From assembly GCA_030426355.1 (NCBI GenBank), contig JAUHYQ010000005.1, forward strand, positions 1 to 64,000: a DNA stretch of 64,000 bases, written 5' to 3'. How positions within the stretch are numbered: position 1 is the first letter of the stretch; the number at the start of each line of letters is the position of its first letter. The translations under genes and the position numbers were made by a program. Shown here piece after piece: positions 10,345 through 19,937 of this stretch. The DNA comes from Gammaproteobacteria bacterium. Its GTDB lineage: Bacteria; Pseudomonadota; Gammaproteobacteria; Steroidobacterales; GCA-2729495. Below the pieces are notes generated by a model. The model saw only the letters and a list, made by a program, of their open reading frames with translations, was not told where the DNA came from and ran no database searches.

Positions 10345-11301
10345 TCAGTAGTAGCGGGAAAGATCCATGTCCGCATAAAGCGAAGCGACTTCGTCTGCGT
10401 AACCGTTAAACATCAGCGTTGGTACTTTGGACGCAAAGAAACCACCGCCTATAGGACGTTCGCGAGCCTGACTCCAGCGCGGGTGATCCACTTCGGGATT
10501 TACATTGGCAAAAAACCCGTACTCAGACGGAGCCGCATCATTCCATGTTGTAAACGGTTCATCCTCGATAAAACTGATTCGCACAATTGACTTGATGCTC
10601 TTGAAGCCGTATTTCCATGGCACCACCAACCGCAACGGTGCACCGTTCTGGTTTGGCAACTCGACACCGTACAGCCCCGTAGCCAGTATGGTCAGCGGGT
10701 GCATGGCCTCGTCAATGCGCAAGCCTTCGCGATAGGGCCAGCGCAGCAGGCGACGGCGTTGACCGGGCATTTCGTCCGGGCGGTACACGGTCTCGAAAGC
10801 AACATATTTGGCGTTGGATGTGGGCTTAAAGCGCTTCAGCAAATCGCCCAGCGGAAAACCTGCCCAAGGCACCACCATGGACCATGCCTCAACACAGCGC
10901 AGGCGATAGACGCGTTCTTCCAGAGGATGTGGCCCAACGATGTCTTCGTAGGTAAATGTGCCGGTCACCTCGGCGGCACCGTCTACGGTGACGCTCCATG
11001 GTTTTGGTTTGAAGTCGCCGGAACGCGCGGCCGGATCTGATTTGTCCAGCCCGAATTCATAAAAATTGTTATAGCTGGCGATATCGGCAAATCCGGTGGG
11101 TTCCGCATCCGTGCTGTAAGGGCTCGGAGTCAGTTTGCCCAGTGGCTTAAAGTTCATGTCTGACTCGTCACCGTGCGCAGTGCCACTGATCATGCCAGCG
11201 GTGGTAATACCTGCAGCGCGCAGTAATTCTCGCCGGTTCAGGTAAACCGACTCGGGCGTGATTTCTGAGCTTTTAATAGCGGGTGGTTTTCTTATAAGCA
11301 T
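10345..11301 (-). CDS. msrP: Protein-methionine-sulfoxide reductase catalytic subunit MsrP
   Basis: [20 protein letters not shown] Tat signal, [22 protein letters not shown]; start chosen at MLIRKPP (11301) rather than the longer ORF start. Confidence 0.93.
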   Translation of the reverse strand: MLIRKPPAIKSSEITPESVYLNRRELLRAAGITTAGMISGTAHGDESDMNFKPLGKLTPSPYSTDAEPTGFADIASYNNFYEFGLDKSDPAARSGDFKPKPWSVTVDGAAEVTGTFTYEDIVGPHPLEERVYRLRCVEAWSMVVPWAGFPLGDLLKRFKPTSNAKYVAFETVYRPDEMPGQRRRLLRWPYREGLRIDEAMHPLTILATGLYGVELPNQNGAPLRLVVPWKYGFKSIKSIVRISFIEDEPFTTWNDAAPSEYGFFANVNPEVDHPRWSQARERPIGGGFFASKVPTLMFNGYADEVASLYADMDLSRYY

Positions 11302-11467
11302 AAGTGTCTTCCTGAGTGAACTTCGACAACGCAGCAGGGCTAAAAGTTGCCGACCGGGTTTCGTTGGGCAGAGCCACTGCACTTGCTCCTGCAGGGACTG
11401 CGTGTGATTCTACTGGCTCTGGCGCCGCCGTGGTAATCCGCTTGCGTCGCTATACTCCGGCTCTTTT

Positions 11468-12490
11468 ATGAATATTTTCTTAAAATTCAGTGTGCTAGTT
11501 GTGGTGGTGCTGTTATCAGGCTGTGAGCCGTCCGGCGTGAAAGAGCGGCCAGTGACCATTGCCGGTACCAGTTTTCCGGGCACCATAGGCGAAGGCCATT
11601 GGTTAGAGTTTCACCGCAAATTAGAGGCAGCCACCGGCGGGCGCATGCCTTTGCGGTTACTTATACACGGACAGCTGGGCTCAGAAGATCAGTTGGTGTC
11701 CGGGTTGCGTCGCGGGCGAGTTCAATTTGCCAATCTTTCGGCGATGGCGGTGAGTACAGTGGTGCCCGAGATGGCGTTGCTTTATGCACCGTTTTTGTTT
11801 GATAACGAAGCTGAATCGGATTACGTCTACGATCGTTACCTTACTCCGCTTTACAGCGAGTTGCTGGCTGCAAAAGGCCTGCATCTGGTTAGCTGGTACG
11901 AAATCGGGTTTATTCAAATTTACGGTAAGGAGCCCTTGCTGGTGCCCGAGCAGATGCAAGGTCTGCGGTTTCGCGTGGGCGCGGGTCCGGCAGCGCGATT
12001 ATTTGCGAAGGCCATCGGTGCCGATGTCATTCCACTGGGCTTTGCGGATGTGGTTGCATCCTTGCAGACGGGGCTGGTGGTCTCGGGCGAGCAGGCGGTT
12101 AGTCTGTACGCCCGGACCGGCATTGCGGGAGAGGCGCCGCACCTGGCCATGACCGACCACTCTTTTGGAGTATCGGCCATCGTGGCCAGCAAGTCATGGT
12201 GGGACGGCCTTAGCGAAGCCGAAAAGGCTGCCGTTATGGAGGCCTGGCCGCCAGCCCCCCGAACCCGGGCCGACGTGCGTGCCGAGTCCGCTGCCGACCT
12301 GAAAGCGGGGGCCGAATTGGGTATCCGGGTGCATCGTATCAGTGCGGAACAGCGTGATCTGTGGCGTAAGGCCACGGCACCGGTAACTGATAAACTGATA
12401 AAAACCATCGGCGGTCGTTCCGCCGATATATATGCCGTCATCCAAGCGGCACGAGAGGAATTTCGTGAGTCAGCCAGCACACTACGTTAA
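11468..12490 (+). CDS. TRAP transporter DctP-type substrate-binding lipoprotein
   Basis: Lipobox [12 protein letters not shown]; DctP-like [74 protein letters not shown]. No DctQ/DctM adjacent. Confidence 0.87.
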   Translation: MNIFLKFSVLVVVVLLSGCEPSGVKERPVTIAGTSFPGTIGEGHWLEFHRKLEAATGGRMPLRLLIHGQLGSEDQLVSGLRRGRVQFANLSAMAVSTVVPEMALLYAPFLFDNEAESDYVYDRYLTPLYSELLAAKGLHLVSWYEIGFIQIYGKEPLLVPEQMQGLRFRVGAGPAARLFAKAIGADVIPLGFADVVASLQTGLVVSGEQAVSLYARTGIAGEAPHLAMTDHSFGVSAIVASKSWWDGLSEAEKAAVMEAWPPAPRTRADVRAESAADLKAGAELGIRVHRISAEQRDLWRKATAPVTDKLIKTIGGRSADIYAVIQAAREEFRESASTLR

Positions 12491-13028
12491 CGGTCATTCG
12501 ATAGTTGAACCTTTCCCCGACGGCATGCAAAAAGCCATGTTTGGAATGGGTTGTTTTTGGGGGGCGGAACGGAAGTTCTGGACGTTGCCGAATGTTTACG
12601 TGACAGCAGTTGGTTATTCGGCAGGCAACACGCCTAACCCGAGCTACCAGCAGGTTTGCAGTGGCTCTACCGGCCACAGTGAGGTGGTGCTGGTGGTGTT
12701 CGACCCGAACAAGCTGAGTTATGAATCATTGCTGCAGGTGTTCTGGGAGTCACACGATCCGACACAGGGCATGCGGCAAGGTAACGATATGGGCACCCAG
12801 TACCGCTCCGGCATCTATACCTACGATGAAACGCAACAGCAGCAGGCATTGCAATCACGCGAACGTTATCAGAGTGCTCTGAGTGCCGCCGGGTTCGGTG
12901 CCATAACCACAGAAATTATTCCTGCAACCGCGTTTTACTATGCGGAGGATTACCATCAGCAATACCTGGCCAAAAACCCGGGCGGTTATTGCGGTCTTGG
13001 CGGCACCTCTGTAGCTATGCCCGCCTGA
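12465..13028 (+). CDS. msrA: Peptide-methionine (S)-S-oxide reductase MsrA
   Basis: [19 protein letters not shown]...[27 protein letters not shown]...[12 protein letters not shown] start at 12465 overlapping the upstream gene. Confidence 0.93.
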   Translation: MSQPAHYVNGHSIVEPFPDGMQKAMFGMGCFWGAERKFWTLPNVYVTAVGYSAGNTPNPSYQQVCSGSTGHSEVVLVVFDPNKLSYESLLQVFWESHDPTQGMRQGNDMGTQYRSGIYTYDETQQQQALQSRERYQSALSAAGFGAITTEIIPATAFYYAEDYHQQYLAKNPGGYCGLGGTSVAMPA

Positions 13029-13049
13029 GCGGGCTTGCGGACATAGCTG

Positions 13050-13065
13050 TGTGACGCAGTTCACA
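13050..13065. promoter_or_regulatory. CRP/Vfr-type palindrome
   Basis: TGTGA-CGCAGT-TCACA, 10/10 match to the core consensus, 100 nt upstream of the HD-GYP start. Confidence 0.7.
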
Positions 13066-13103
13066 CTGCACTGCTATCCTCGCTTCAAACTGTGACATCT
13101 GCA

Positions 13104-13160
13104 CCGCAAAATAATGCGGCAGCTACATAACATGGCCCTTCTGATGGGATAGCAAGGGCC
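13104..13160 (+). promoter_or_regulatory. Structured leader: two hairpins, the second sequestering the Shine-Dalgarno
   Basis: CCGCA-AAATAA-TGCGG (13104-13119) and GGCCCTT-N13-AAGGGCC (13134-13160); the AAGGG lies 6 nt before the GTG at 13165. Confidence 0.5.
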
Positions 13161-13164
13161 TTTT

Positions 13165-14496
13165 GTGTCAGGCAAGCGGATAAAAATTGACGCGGCCGAT
13201 TTAGTGCCGGGGATGTATGTCGCCCAGCTTGATCGGCCGTGGCTGGAAACGCCGTTTCTTTTTCAGGGCTTCGAGATCAGCGAGGAGTCAGAAATAGATC
13301 AGCTGCGGCACTACTGCCAGCACGTCTATGTCGATCTTAAGCGCAGCAGCATGTCCGCCGACGAGATTCAGGGCCGGCAGCGCAAGGCGGACGACCCGGT
13401 CCTGGTTGCGTTTGAACAGCGCAAACCGGGCCCCGCAGCAAAGCCCCCCGGTCTGGTTCGTCGTATCGCCAGCAAGTTCGCCCGAATTGATCCGACCGGA
13501 ACGATATCCAGGCGGTTAAGCGGGTTGCAGGACTATCGCAACAAAAGTAGCACCCGCAAAGAAGCCCCCAAAGCCGTTAGCACATATAACAACGCTGTAG
13601 CGATCATGAACGATGTATTGACGACGGTTCGTGATGGCCGCTCCGTCGATGTCGAAACGGTGCGCTCGGCCGTTACACCGATGATCGACAGCGTGTTGCG
13701 AAACCCTGACGCAATGTCATGGTTTGTGACGCTGCAAAAACAAGACGATTACAGTTACCACCACTCTATTGCAACTTCTGTGTGGGCCGTGGTGCTTGGT
13801 CGTCATCTGGGTTTTGATCGGCGCAGCCTCGACAAGCTTGCGATCGGTGGAATGTTGCTGGACATCGGCAAAACTCGTTTGCCGCAGGAAATCCTGCAGA
13901 AACCCGATCGCCTGAGTCCTCACGAAGCTGACCTTATATGCCAGCATGTTGATTTTAGTCTGGACATGGTTAAGTCATCGCACGGGATCAGCCGCGATAT
14001 TCTAGACATGATTCAGAGTCACCATGAGCGTCATGATGGCTCCGGTTATCCACAAGGCTTGTCCGGTGCCGACATCCCGGTATATGGACGCATTGCCGGT
14101 ATTGTCGACTGCTATGACGCCATGGTGACAACCCGACCCTATCAGAGCGCCCGCTCGTCATATGATGCTGTGCGCGAACTCAACAAGCATTCCGGCACGC
14201 TGTTTCAGAAAGAACTGGTCGAGCAGTTTGTGCAGGCGCTTGGTATGTTCCCCACCGGTAGTCTGGTTGAGCTGAATACCGGTGAGGTGGGAATTGTTGT
14301 CGAACAAAACCGTGTGCGGCGCTTGCGCCCCAAAGTCATGTTGCTGCTAGATCAGAGCAAGCAGCCAATAAAAAAGAACCGCACGCTGGATCTACGCAAG
14401 CTGCCGAGTGATTCCAAGAAACCCAATGCTGTCTGGATTGCGCACGGTCATGAAGCCGGAGCCTTCGGCATAGACCCGCAAGACTATTTCATGTGA
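13165..14496 (+). CDS. DUF3391 + HD-GYP domain protein
   Basis: DLVPGMYVAQLDRPWLETPFLFQGFEI (DUF3391); LLDIGKTRLP, HHERHDGSGYPQGLSG, RIAGIVDCYDAM. Confidence 0.92.
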   Translation: MSGKRIKIDAADLVPGMYVAQLDRPWLETPFLFQGFEISEESEIDQLRHYCQHVYVDLKRSSMSADEIQGRQRKADDPVLVAFEQRKPGPAAKPPGLVRRIASKFARIDPTGTISRRLSGLQDYRNKSSTRKEAPKAVSTYNNAVAIMNDVLTTVRDGRSVDVETVRSAVTPMIDSVLRNPDAMSWFVTLQKQDDYSYHHSIATSVWAVVLGRHLGFDRRSLDKLAIGGMLLDIGKTRLPQEILQKPDRLSPHEADLICQHVDFSLDMVKSSHGISRDILDMIQSHHERHDGSGYPQGLSGADIPVYGRIAGIVDCYDAMVTTRPYQSARSSYDAVRELNKHSGTLFQKELVEQFVQALGMFPTGSLVELNTGEVGIVVEQNRVRRLRPKVMLLLDQSKQPIKKNRTLDLRKLPSDSKKPNAVWIAHGHEAGAFGIDPQDYFM

Positions 14497-14503
14497 ACTG
14501 CTG

Positions 14504-15799
14504 ATGAAGACTAATCCGAATACGGCGAATCGCTACAGTGATCTTCTGGGGATTATTGACGACATGCGGGTCAGCGCAGCGAATGCAACGATCGCATTGG
14601 TGCTGGGAAAAATAGACGGTGTGGGCGGTTTGAATGCGCGATTTGGTTATGCAACCGGTGATAAAGTCATAGAAAGTTTTCATGAAAAAATTCGGGGTAT
14701 CGCCAGGCAAAGTGATATTGCACTGGAGACCAGCAGCAGTTCCTTCGCGTTTATCATTCATTCGCCGCTCCACGAGGGGCATGTCATGTTGGCGGCGGAG
14801 AAAATTGCCCGTATCGCCGAGGAATGGATTCAGATTAATGATACCCGTATGCGTCTGGATGTGAGCATGGGTTGCGCTTTAATTGATAATGCCCGGGACA
14901 GTTCTGATTTACTGTTGCAGCAAGCTGAGAAAGCACTCAGAAAATGTCGTTCGATAGACCAGCGCATGATTTTTTACGATGCGCAAGATGATGATACGTT
15001 AGGCACGTCCTCTCATCCCATGTTTGATGCGCACAAAGCCATCGAGAATGGCGAGTTTCGGGTGCACTATCAGCCGCAGTTCAATCTGAAAACCCGGCAG
15101 TTGGTTGGTGCCGAGGCGCTGGTTCGCTGGAGCGGGCCGGACGGTCTGGTTTCGCCGGGCAGCTTTATGAACGAACTGGAACGCGCCAGGGCACTGATGC
15201 CGCTGCTGCAATTCGTCATGAACAGTTCTTCACGCGAAATGGCCCGTTGGGTGCGGCGTAAACCGACCATGCAAGTTGCCATCAACTCAAGCGCAACGGA
15301 CCTTGAGGACGCCGATCTGGTAGAAATCATGCGCGAGGTTCTGGGTATGTGGAACCTGGATCCCGCGCAGTTGAAGCTGGAAATTACCGAAACCAGCCTC
15401 ATGCGCGATCCCGCACTAGGTATAGATACGCTATGTCGATTGCGCGAACTAGGCGTCAAAACCTCGATCGATGATTTCGGAACCGGTTATTCCAGTCTGT
15501 CGTGGCTAAAGAATCTGCCAGTAGATGAACTCAAGATCGATCGCTCTTTTGTACGCAACATTATTGATGACAAGCGAGACCGAAAGATTGTCGAGTCCAT
15601 TATTGATCTCGCCCACGCCATGAATCTGACAGTGGTGGCAGAAGGAATCGAGTCCGAGGGTGTGCTGCAGTTGCTTGCAGCGGCGGGTTGCGATGTGGGT
15701 CAGGGATTTTTCTTCAGTCAGCCGTTAACCGGTGCCGAGTTTGAGCGTTGTTGGCTAAACGATCGCCAAATTGCCTCTCTGGAGCCGGCCGCAACGTAA
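14504..15799 (+). CDS. Degenerate GGDEF + EAL domain phosphodiesterase
   Basis: GGDEF motif replaced by ETSSSSF; EAL intact: GAEALVRW, AINSS, LEITET, IDDFGTGYSSLSWLKNLPVDELKIDRSFV, VAEGIES. Confidence 0.93.
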   Translation: MKTNPNTANRYSDLLGIIDDMRVSAANATIALVLGKIDGVGGLNARFGYATGDKVIESFHEKIRGIARQSDIALETSSSSFAFIIHSPLHEGHVMLAAEKIARIAEEWIQINDTRMRLDVSMGCALIDNARDSSDLLLQQAEKALRKCRSIDQRMIFYDAQDDDTLGTSSHPMFDAHKAIENGEFRVHYQPQFNLKTRQLVGAEALVRWSGPDGLVSPGSFMNELERARALMPLLQFVMNSSSREMARWVRRKPTMQVAINSSATDLEDADLVEIMREVLGMWNLDPAQLKLEITETSLMRDPALGIDTLCRLRELGVKTSIDDFGTGYSSLSWLKNLPVDELKIDRSFVRNIIDDKRDRKIVESIIDLAHAMNLTVVAEGIESEGVLQLLAAAGCDVGQGFFFSQPLTGAEFERCWLNDRQIASLEPAAT

Positions 15800-15806
15800 T
15801 CGTCCA

Positions 15807-16205
15807 ATGACTACCGTTATCTCAACCGTGCTGGTTTCCTCTCCTGTCGCTTTTATGGCAGGTTGGTTGCTGTCAAAGGCCGTCGCCAATCACCTTGCTC
15901 GCGGCGTGCGGCCAAAATCGAGGGCGACCAAGCCAGTCGAGCCCATCGGCGTGGACGATCGTGATGCGCAGATTGCAGAGCTGCAAAGGCAACTCGACCT
16001 CGCGGAGGCACGCGTCGCGAAATCAAAACGGAGTTTCAAAGTCTGGCGCGAACGCATACGCCCGATAGCGCAGCAATTTCGTCAGCAACGCATGATAATC
16101 AGCGAACTTCGCGATGAACTCCGCCGGCGAGACTCGCTAGTGCGTCAGGCAGAACCAAAACAGCCTGCCACAACCAGCGCGGCACGTGAACCAACCAAGG
16201 TTTAG
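15807..16205 (+). CDS. Hypothetical membrane-anchored coiled-coil protein
   Basis: N-terminal hydrophobic segment then charged coiled coil; ATG at 15807 after the EAL gene stop. Confidence 0.6.
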   Translation: MTTVISTVLVSSPVAFMAGWLLSKAVANHLARGVRPKSRATKPVEPIGVDDRDAQIAELQRQLDLAEARVAKSKRSFKVWRERIRPIAQQFRQQRMIISELRDELRRRDSLVRQAEPKQPATTSAAREPTKV

Positions 16206-17164
16206 TCGCGCTGGAAGACGCTGCCGACCGGCTTCTGGTTATCGCCCCACCGCTGGTCAATTTCCTGCTTTGAGACTGTTAACTGGCTGGCGTTGTCACG
16301 CAAGGACTGCCATTGGCTTGGTGATTTAAGGTACTTGGGGTGATGTTTCTCGGTATAAGCGAGAATATTTGTCGGTATTTGTTTCACCCCGTCCAGCAGT
16401 TTGTATGAGTCGCTGTGATAAACCATGATCCCCGGCCGATTCCCCATTTCCATAAAGGGTAGCCACTGGCCGACTCGGGACCAGGAAGTTACGCAACTTG
16501 CTGACGTGATGTCCGGATTCATGACCTCGCTGACGCGACCGTTCATCATCCAAAGTTCTGCAGCCTGATATTTGTTATCCGCGGAATGCAGCGGGTAGTC
16601 GGCGCGCGGCATTATTGAATCCCGAAAGCTGAAAACGCTGATCCGGAACACGAGATCGTCGCCAACCACTGTATACGGCCACGGGAATGGGAAGCGTCCG
16701 CCGTCAAAGGCATAAAAACGGTGCACGGGATCATTCAGAATATGCATGACTTCGACCCGCTTGCCGGTGTACGGGTTTATCCAGTCATCGAGAATTTCCC
16801 CGGTGTCGGGATCAAGGTAATAGAGTAATTCGCGGTGATAAAAACGCCAGCCGTCTTCTACCTGTTCTGCGTGGCTGGCGCCAATACCGTAACTTCTGAA
16901 CAACAGTTTGTTGCCTTCGCCGGGCACCCAGCCCCACACCTCGCCGGGAAACCCGCCGATAACATCAGCGCCGGAAGTGTCGGCCTGCAATTTGATCAGC
17001 GCGGTGAGGTTGTCACGAGGGTTATCGAGGTCAAGCCAGGTTGCTGCCGCTGCCGAGCCAGCCCCCATAGCTGTCGCTGCTATGCCGGCTGCTCCGGCCA
17101 GAGCATCGCGGCGGGTAATGCGTTTTTCATATCCGGCCGGTATCGGGAACGTTGTCTTTTTCAT
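16202..17164 (-). CDS. DUF1838-family Tat-exported protein (copy 1)
   Basis: RITRRDALAGAAGIAATAMGAGSAAAA Tat signal; DLDNPRDNLTALIKLQADTSG...YYLDPDTGEILDDWINPYTGKRVEV, NPDITSASCVTSWSRVGQWLPFMEMG. Confidence 0.8.
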   Translation of the reverse strand: MKKTTFPIPAGYEKRITRRDALAGAAGIAATAMGAGSAAAATWLDLDNPRDNLTALIKLQADTSGADVIGGFPGEVWGWVPGEGNKLLFRSYGIGASHAEQVEDGWRFYHRELLYYLDPDTGEILDDWINPYTGKRVEVMHILNDPVHRFYAFDGGRFPFPWPYTVVGDDLVFRISVFSFRDSIMPRADYPLHSADNKYQAAELWMMNGRVSEVMNPDITSASCVTSWSRVGQWLPFMEMGNRPGIMVYHSDSYKLLDGVKQIPTNILAYTEKHHPKYLKSPSQWQSLRDNASQLTVSKQEIDQRWGDNQKPVGSVFQRD

Positions 17165-17242
17165 GCGCCGTATTATGCCTCACTTCGGCATACGCGCAGC
17201 TGCCATCCGGGACAGGCAGAGCGGTGTATTCACGGCGTGGTC

Positions 17243-18436
17243 TCAGGCGATGGTTTCGAGGTCCGGTGCGGTAAAGCCCGGGCTGGCCCGGTGGCGCGCA
17301 CGAATAATGGGATTCAGTCGGCTTGCATGGGCCGTGTGCGCATCCATCGGCATGCCGTTCGCTTTGCTGACTATGGCTATGCGCGGTGACAGGGGCCAGT
17401 GATGGTTTTGCGCGCAGACTACACCGATTGAGCCGTCCAGTAGTTCCACCCAGGTGCCGGTGGGATAGATGCCCATGGCACGAATAAACTCCTGCAATAG
17501 GGCGTCGTCGAATTTGATGCGACGCTGGCCATTAAGATAGCGCAATGCGGTGTGAGCAGAAATGGCCGGCGCATAGCGCCGATCCTGAGTAATGGCGTCA
17601 AAGGTATCGACAATTCCAGCAATACGGGCGAACAATGGAATCTCGGTGCCGCGTCGATTGTGCGGATAGCCACTGCCATCGAAGCGTTCATGGTGATTGC
17701 TCACCATGCTGACTACCCGATTCGGCACCTTATCCATGATGCGCACCAGCTCAACAGCGTGGCACACGTGCTTGCGTACCAAACCGGTTTCTTCGGCTGA
17801 GAGGTTGTCGGATTTGGCCAGGATGGGCACCGGCACTTCGATCTTGCCGATATCCATCAGCAATCCGCCCAGTGCGAGTTCCATAAGCGCGGTGCGATCG
17901 AAGCCCAGCTTGTCACCGTAGATAATGCAGGTGATGGCCGTGCCAATCGACCGCCGGTAGATATAACCGTCGCTATTATCGGTGCGGAGCAACCAGAGCA
18001 GTGCGTCCGGGCAGCGTTTTGCGCTTTCCACGGTCGGGACCAGACCGGCATTGAGCGTTGCAATATAAGGCAGCCGTCCACGCCGGACTTCCTTAACCAT
18101 GTCGCGAACCGTTTGGCGCAACAGATTAAGTGCCTGACGTGCCCACGGCAGTTCTTCTTCAATATCAAGACGTTCCACACGCGGTGCGAGCAGCGTCATG
18201 GGCAGTGGCTCAAACGGCAGCGCAATTTCGAGCGTTTCCTCGCTGCGGTGTGGATCGACATACACATAGGTGCAGTAGCGTCCTATGCGTTCAATCTGAT
18301 GTTGATCGCGTATATAGAAACCTCCCGGCGGGAAAGGAGTATGCAGCCAGAGACGATCCAGCGATGACACATACATGCCGGGCCGCAGGCGGTCGGCTTT
18401 TAATGCAACGAGATGGTCGTCGAGAGCACTGCCCAT
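17243..18436 (-). CDS. DUF3391 + HD-GYP domain protein (second copy)
   Basis: RLRPGMYVSSLDRLWLHTPFPPGGFYI; LMDIGKIEVP, HHERFDGSGYPHNRRG, RIAGIVDTFDAI. Confidence 0.9.
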   Translation of the reverse strand: MGSALDDHLVALKADRLRPGMYVSSLDRLWLHTPFPPGGFYIRDQHQIERIGRYCTYVYVDPHRSEETLEIALPFEPLPMTLLAPRVERLDIEEELPWARQALNLLRQTVRDMVKEVRRGRLPYIATLNAGLVPTVESAKRCPDALLWLLRTDNSDGYIYRRSIGTAITCIIYGDKLGFDRTALMELALGGLLMDIGKIEVPVPILAKSDNLSAEETGLVRKHVCHAVELVRIMDKVPNRVVSMVSNHHERFDGSGYPHNRRGTEIPLFARIAGIVDTFDAITQDRRYAPAISAHTALRYLNGQRRIKFDDALLQEFIRAMGIYPTGTWVELLDGSIGVVCAQNHHWPLSPRIAIVSKANGMPMDAHTAHASRLNPIIRARHRASPGFTAPDLETIA

Positions 18437-18532
18437 GCGATTTTCTTCTTCTTATAATTTATAGGGCGTAACGCTGCATTAGCAGATGCAGCAATACAGG
18501 CAGAAACTTTATCAGGGCGCCGGCGGATAAAC

Positions 18533-18548
18533 TGTGACTCTCGTCACA
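18533..18548. promoter_or_regulatory. CRP/Vfr-type palindrome
   Basis: TGTGA-CTCTCG-TCACA, 10/10 match, about 97 nt upstream of the second HD-GYP gene. Confidence 0.7.
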
Positions 18549-18583
18549 CGCGTTTGCGGTGCGGCAGCCTTAAGTCAAATGCT

Positions 18584-19471
18584 CTAGTCCACGCTCTTGA
18601 GATACAGCGCGATAGCAGCACGGTCTTCGGCACTCAGTCGCGACGTGTTGTCTTCAATAACCGCCGCCATGCTGCCGCCCGTGAAATCCCCGTCCGGGGT
18701 CATGCCCAATTCCAGAAAAAACTCTATGTCGCTGAGATCCCACGCGGCTAAGCCGGATGAGCTGTTATTTATTGCTGGGGCGCCGTTGTCGCCGCCGCTT
18801 TTGGGGCTGCCGGCGAGCTCGACGCTCAGGTCAAGGCCGCCGGCCGGGCCTCGTCGTGTATGGCACTCTCCGCAGTGACCCAGATGCCGAACCAGATAGG
18901 CGCCGCGTTCTGTGCCAGGTTTCGGCGGATCATAGCGCCATGGTGAGTTCAGTTGCTTCCATATTCCGAGCATGCCGCGACCCGGGACGAACCAGTGAAG
19001 TTGATGCGGTCTGTTGAGTCGGCGCACCGGGGTCAGGCTGTCCAGATAGTCTTTGATAGCGAGTACATCGGCATCGGTCATGCCTGCGTATGAAGGGTAG
19101 GGGAATGATGGATAGTAGTGGCTGCCGTCAGGTGCAACACCGGCGCGCACTGCGGCAGAGAATTCCGCTTCGCTCCAGCCGCCGATGCCGGTTTCCATAT
19201 CGGGGGTGATGTTCGGCGTATAGAACACTCCGTAAGGTGTTTCTAATGTGTGCCCGCCGGCAAACGGTGCGCCGTTATTTTCTTTATCGGTATGGCAGCT
19301 CACGCAACCACTGGCTGCGGCCAGGTAGGATCCTCTTGCGACCCTGTCGGCACTTACCGATAAGGGTTTGCCGTTGGTTTCGCTGGCAATCCCGGGGACG
19401 ACAGCTGCCAGCAGCAGAAACAGTATCCGTAGTCTAACTGTGTAGTTTGCCGGATGCGGCAATCTAGTCAT
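18584..19471 (-). CDS. Diheme cytochrome c
   Basis: Signal peptide and two CxxCH sites (CVSCH, CGECH); ATG at 19471 overlaps the stop of the upstream gene (ATGACTAG). Confidence 0.9.
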   Translation of the reverse strand: MTRLPHPANYTVRLRILFLLLAAVVPGIASETNGKPLSVSADRVARGSYLAAASGCVSCHTDKENNGAPFAGGHTLETPYGVFYTPNITPDMETGIGGWSEAEFSAAVRAGVAPDGSHYYPSFPYPSYAGMTDADVLAIKDYLDSLTPVRRLNRPHQLHWFVPGRGMLGIWKQLNSPWRYDPPKPGTERGAYLVRHLGHCGECHTRRGPAGGLDLSVELAGSPKSGGDNGAPAINNSSSGLAAWDLSDIEFFLELGMTPDGDFTGGSMAAVIEDNTSRLSAEDRAAIALYLKSVD

Positions 19472-19904
19472 CTTCCGCCTTGTAACGCTCGTGGCAGCCT
19501 TTGCACGCATCCGCGACCGCCTTAAAACCTTTTGCTATGTCTGCCTTGTTGCCGGTGGCCGCAATTTCGGCAAACGCAGCAGTGGCCTCAACGGCCGATT
19601 TTGCTGCCGCTGCGACCTTCTCGGGTTCGTCCCAGATCAACGGCAGCGCATCGGCGCCCTTGGAGCTCTCGGGAAACAAACCGCCAATCAGTGTTGCTGA
19701 TTCTGCCAAAGCGCGGGCGTTAACCTGCATTTCGTTCCCCCGGTCAACCTTGTTTTGCAGGATAAGCCCCATGGCGGCAACCTGATTGCTCATTGCTTCC
19801 ATGACCGCATGGCGATAACGGATTTCAGGGTTTTTCTGATTATCGTGCGCTACCGCCAGCAGCGGCAGTGACAGCGCAGCAAGAACAGTCAGTCGTTTAA
19901 TCAT
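19464..19904 (-). CDS. Cytochrome c' family protein
   Basis: Signal peptide; C-terminal CKGCHERYK; helical body typical of cytochrome c prime. Confidence 0.87.
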   Translation of the reverse strand: MIKRLTVLAALSLPLLAVAHDNQKNPEIRYRHAVMEAMSNQVAAMGLILQNKVDRGNEMQVNARALAESATLIGGLFPESSKGADALPLIWDEPEKVAAAAKSAVEATAAFAEIAATGNKADIAKGFKAVADACKGCHERYKAEDD

Positions 19905-19937
19905 GGCAGAGATACTCCGTATTGAAATTCAGTTGCT

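Noticed and set aside
13028-13165. Class I (GEMM) c-di-GMP riboswitch in the HD-GYP leader
   Set aside because: The conserved GCAAA/GGTAGC-type elements and two-stem junction are not present; only generic hairpins are supported.
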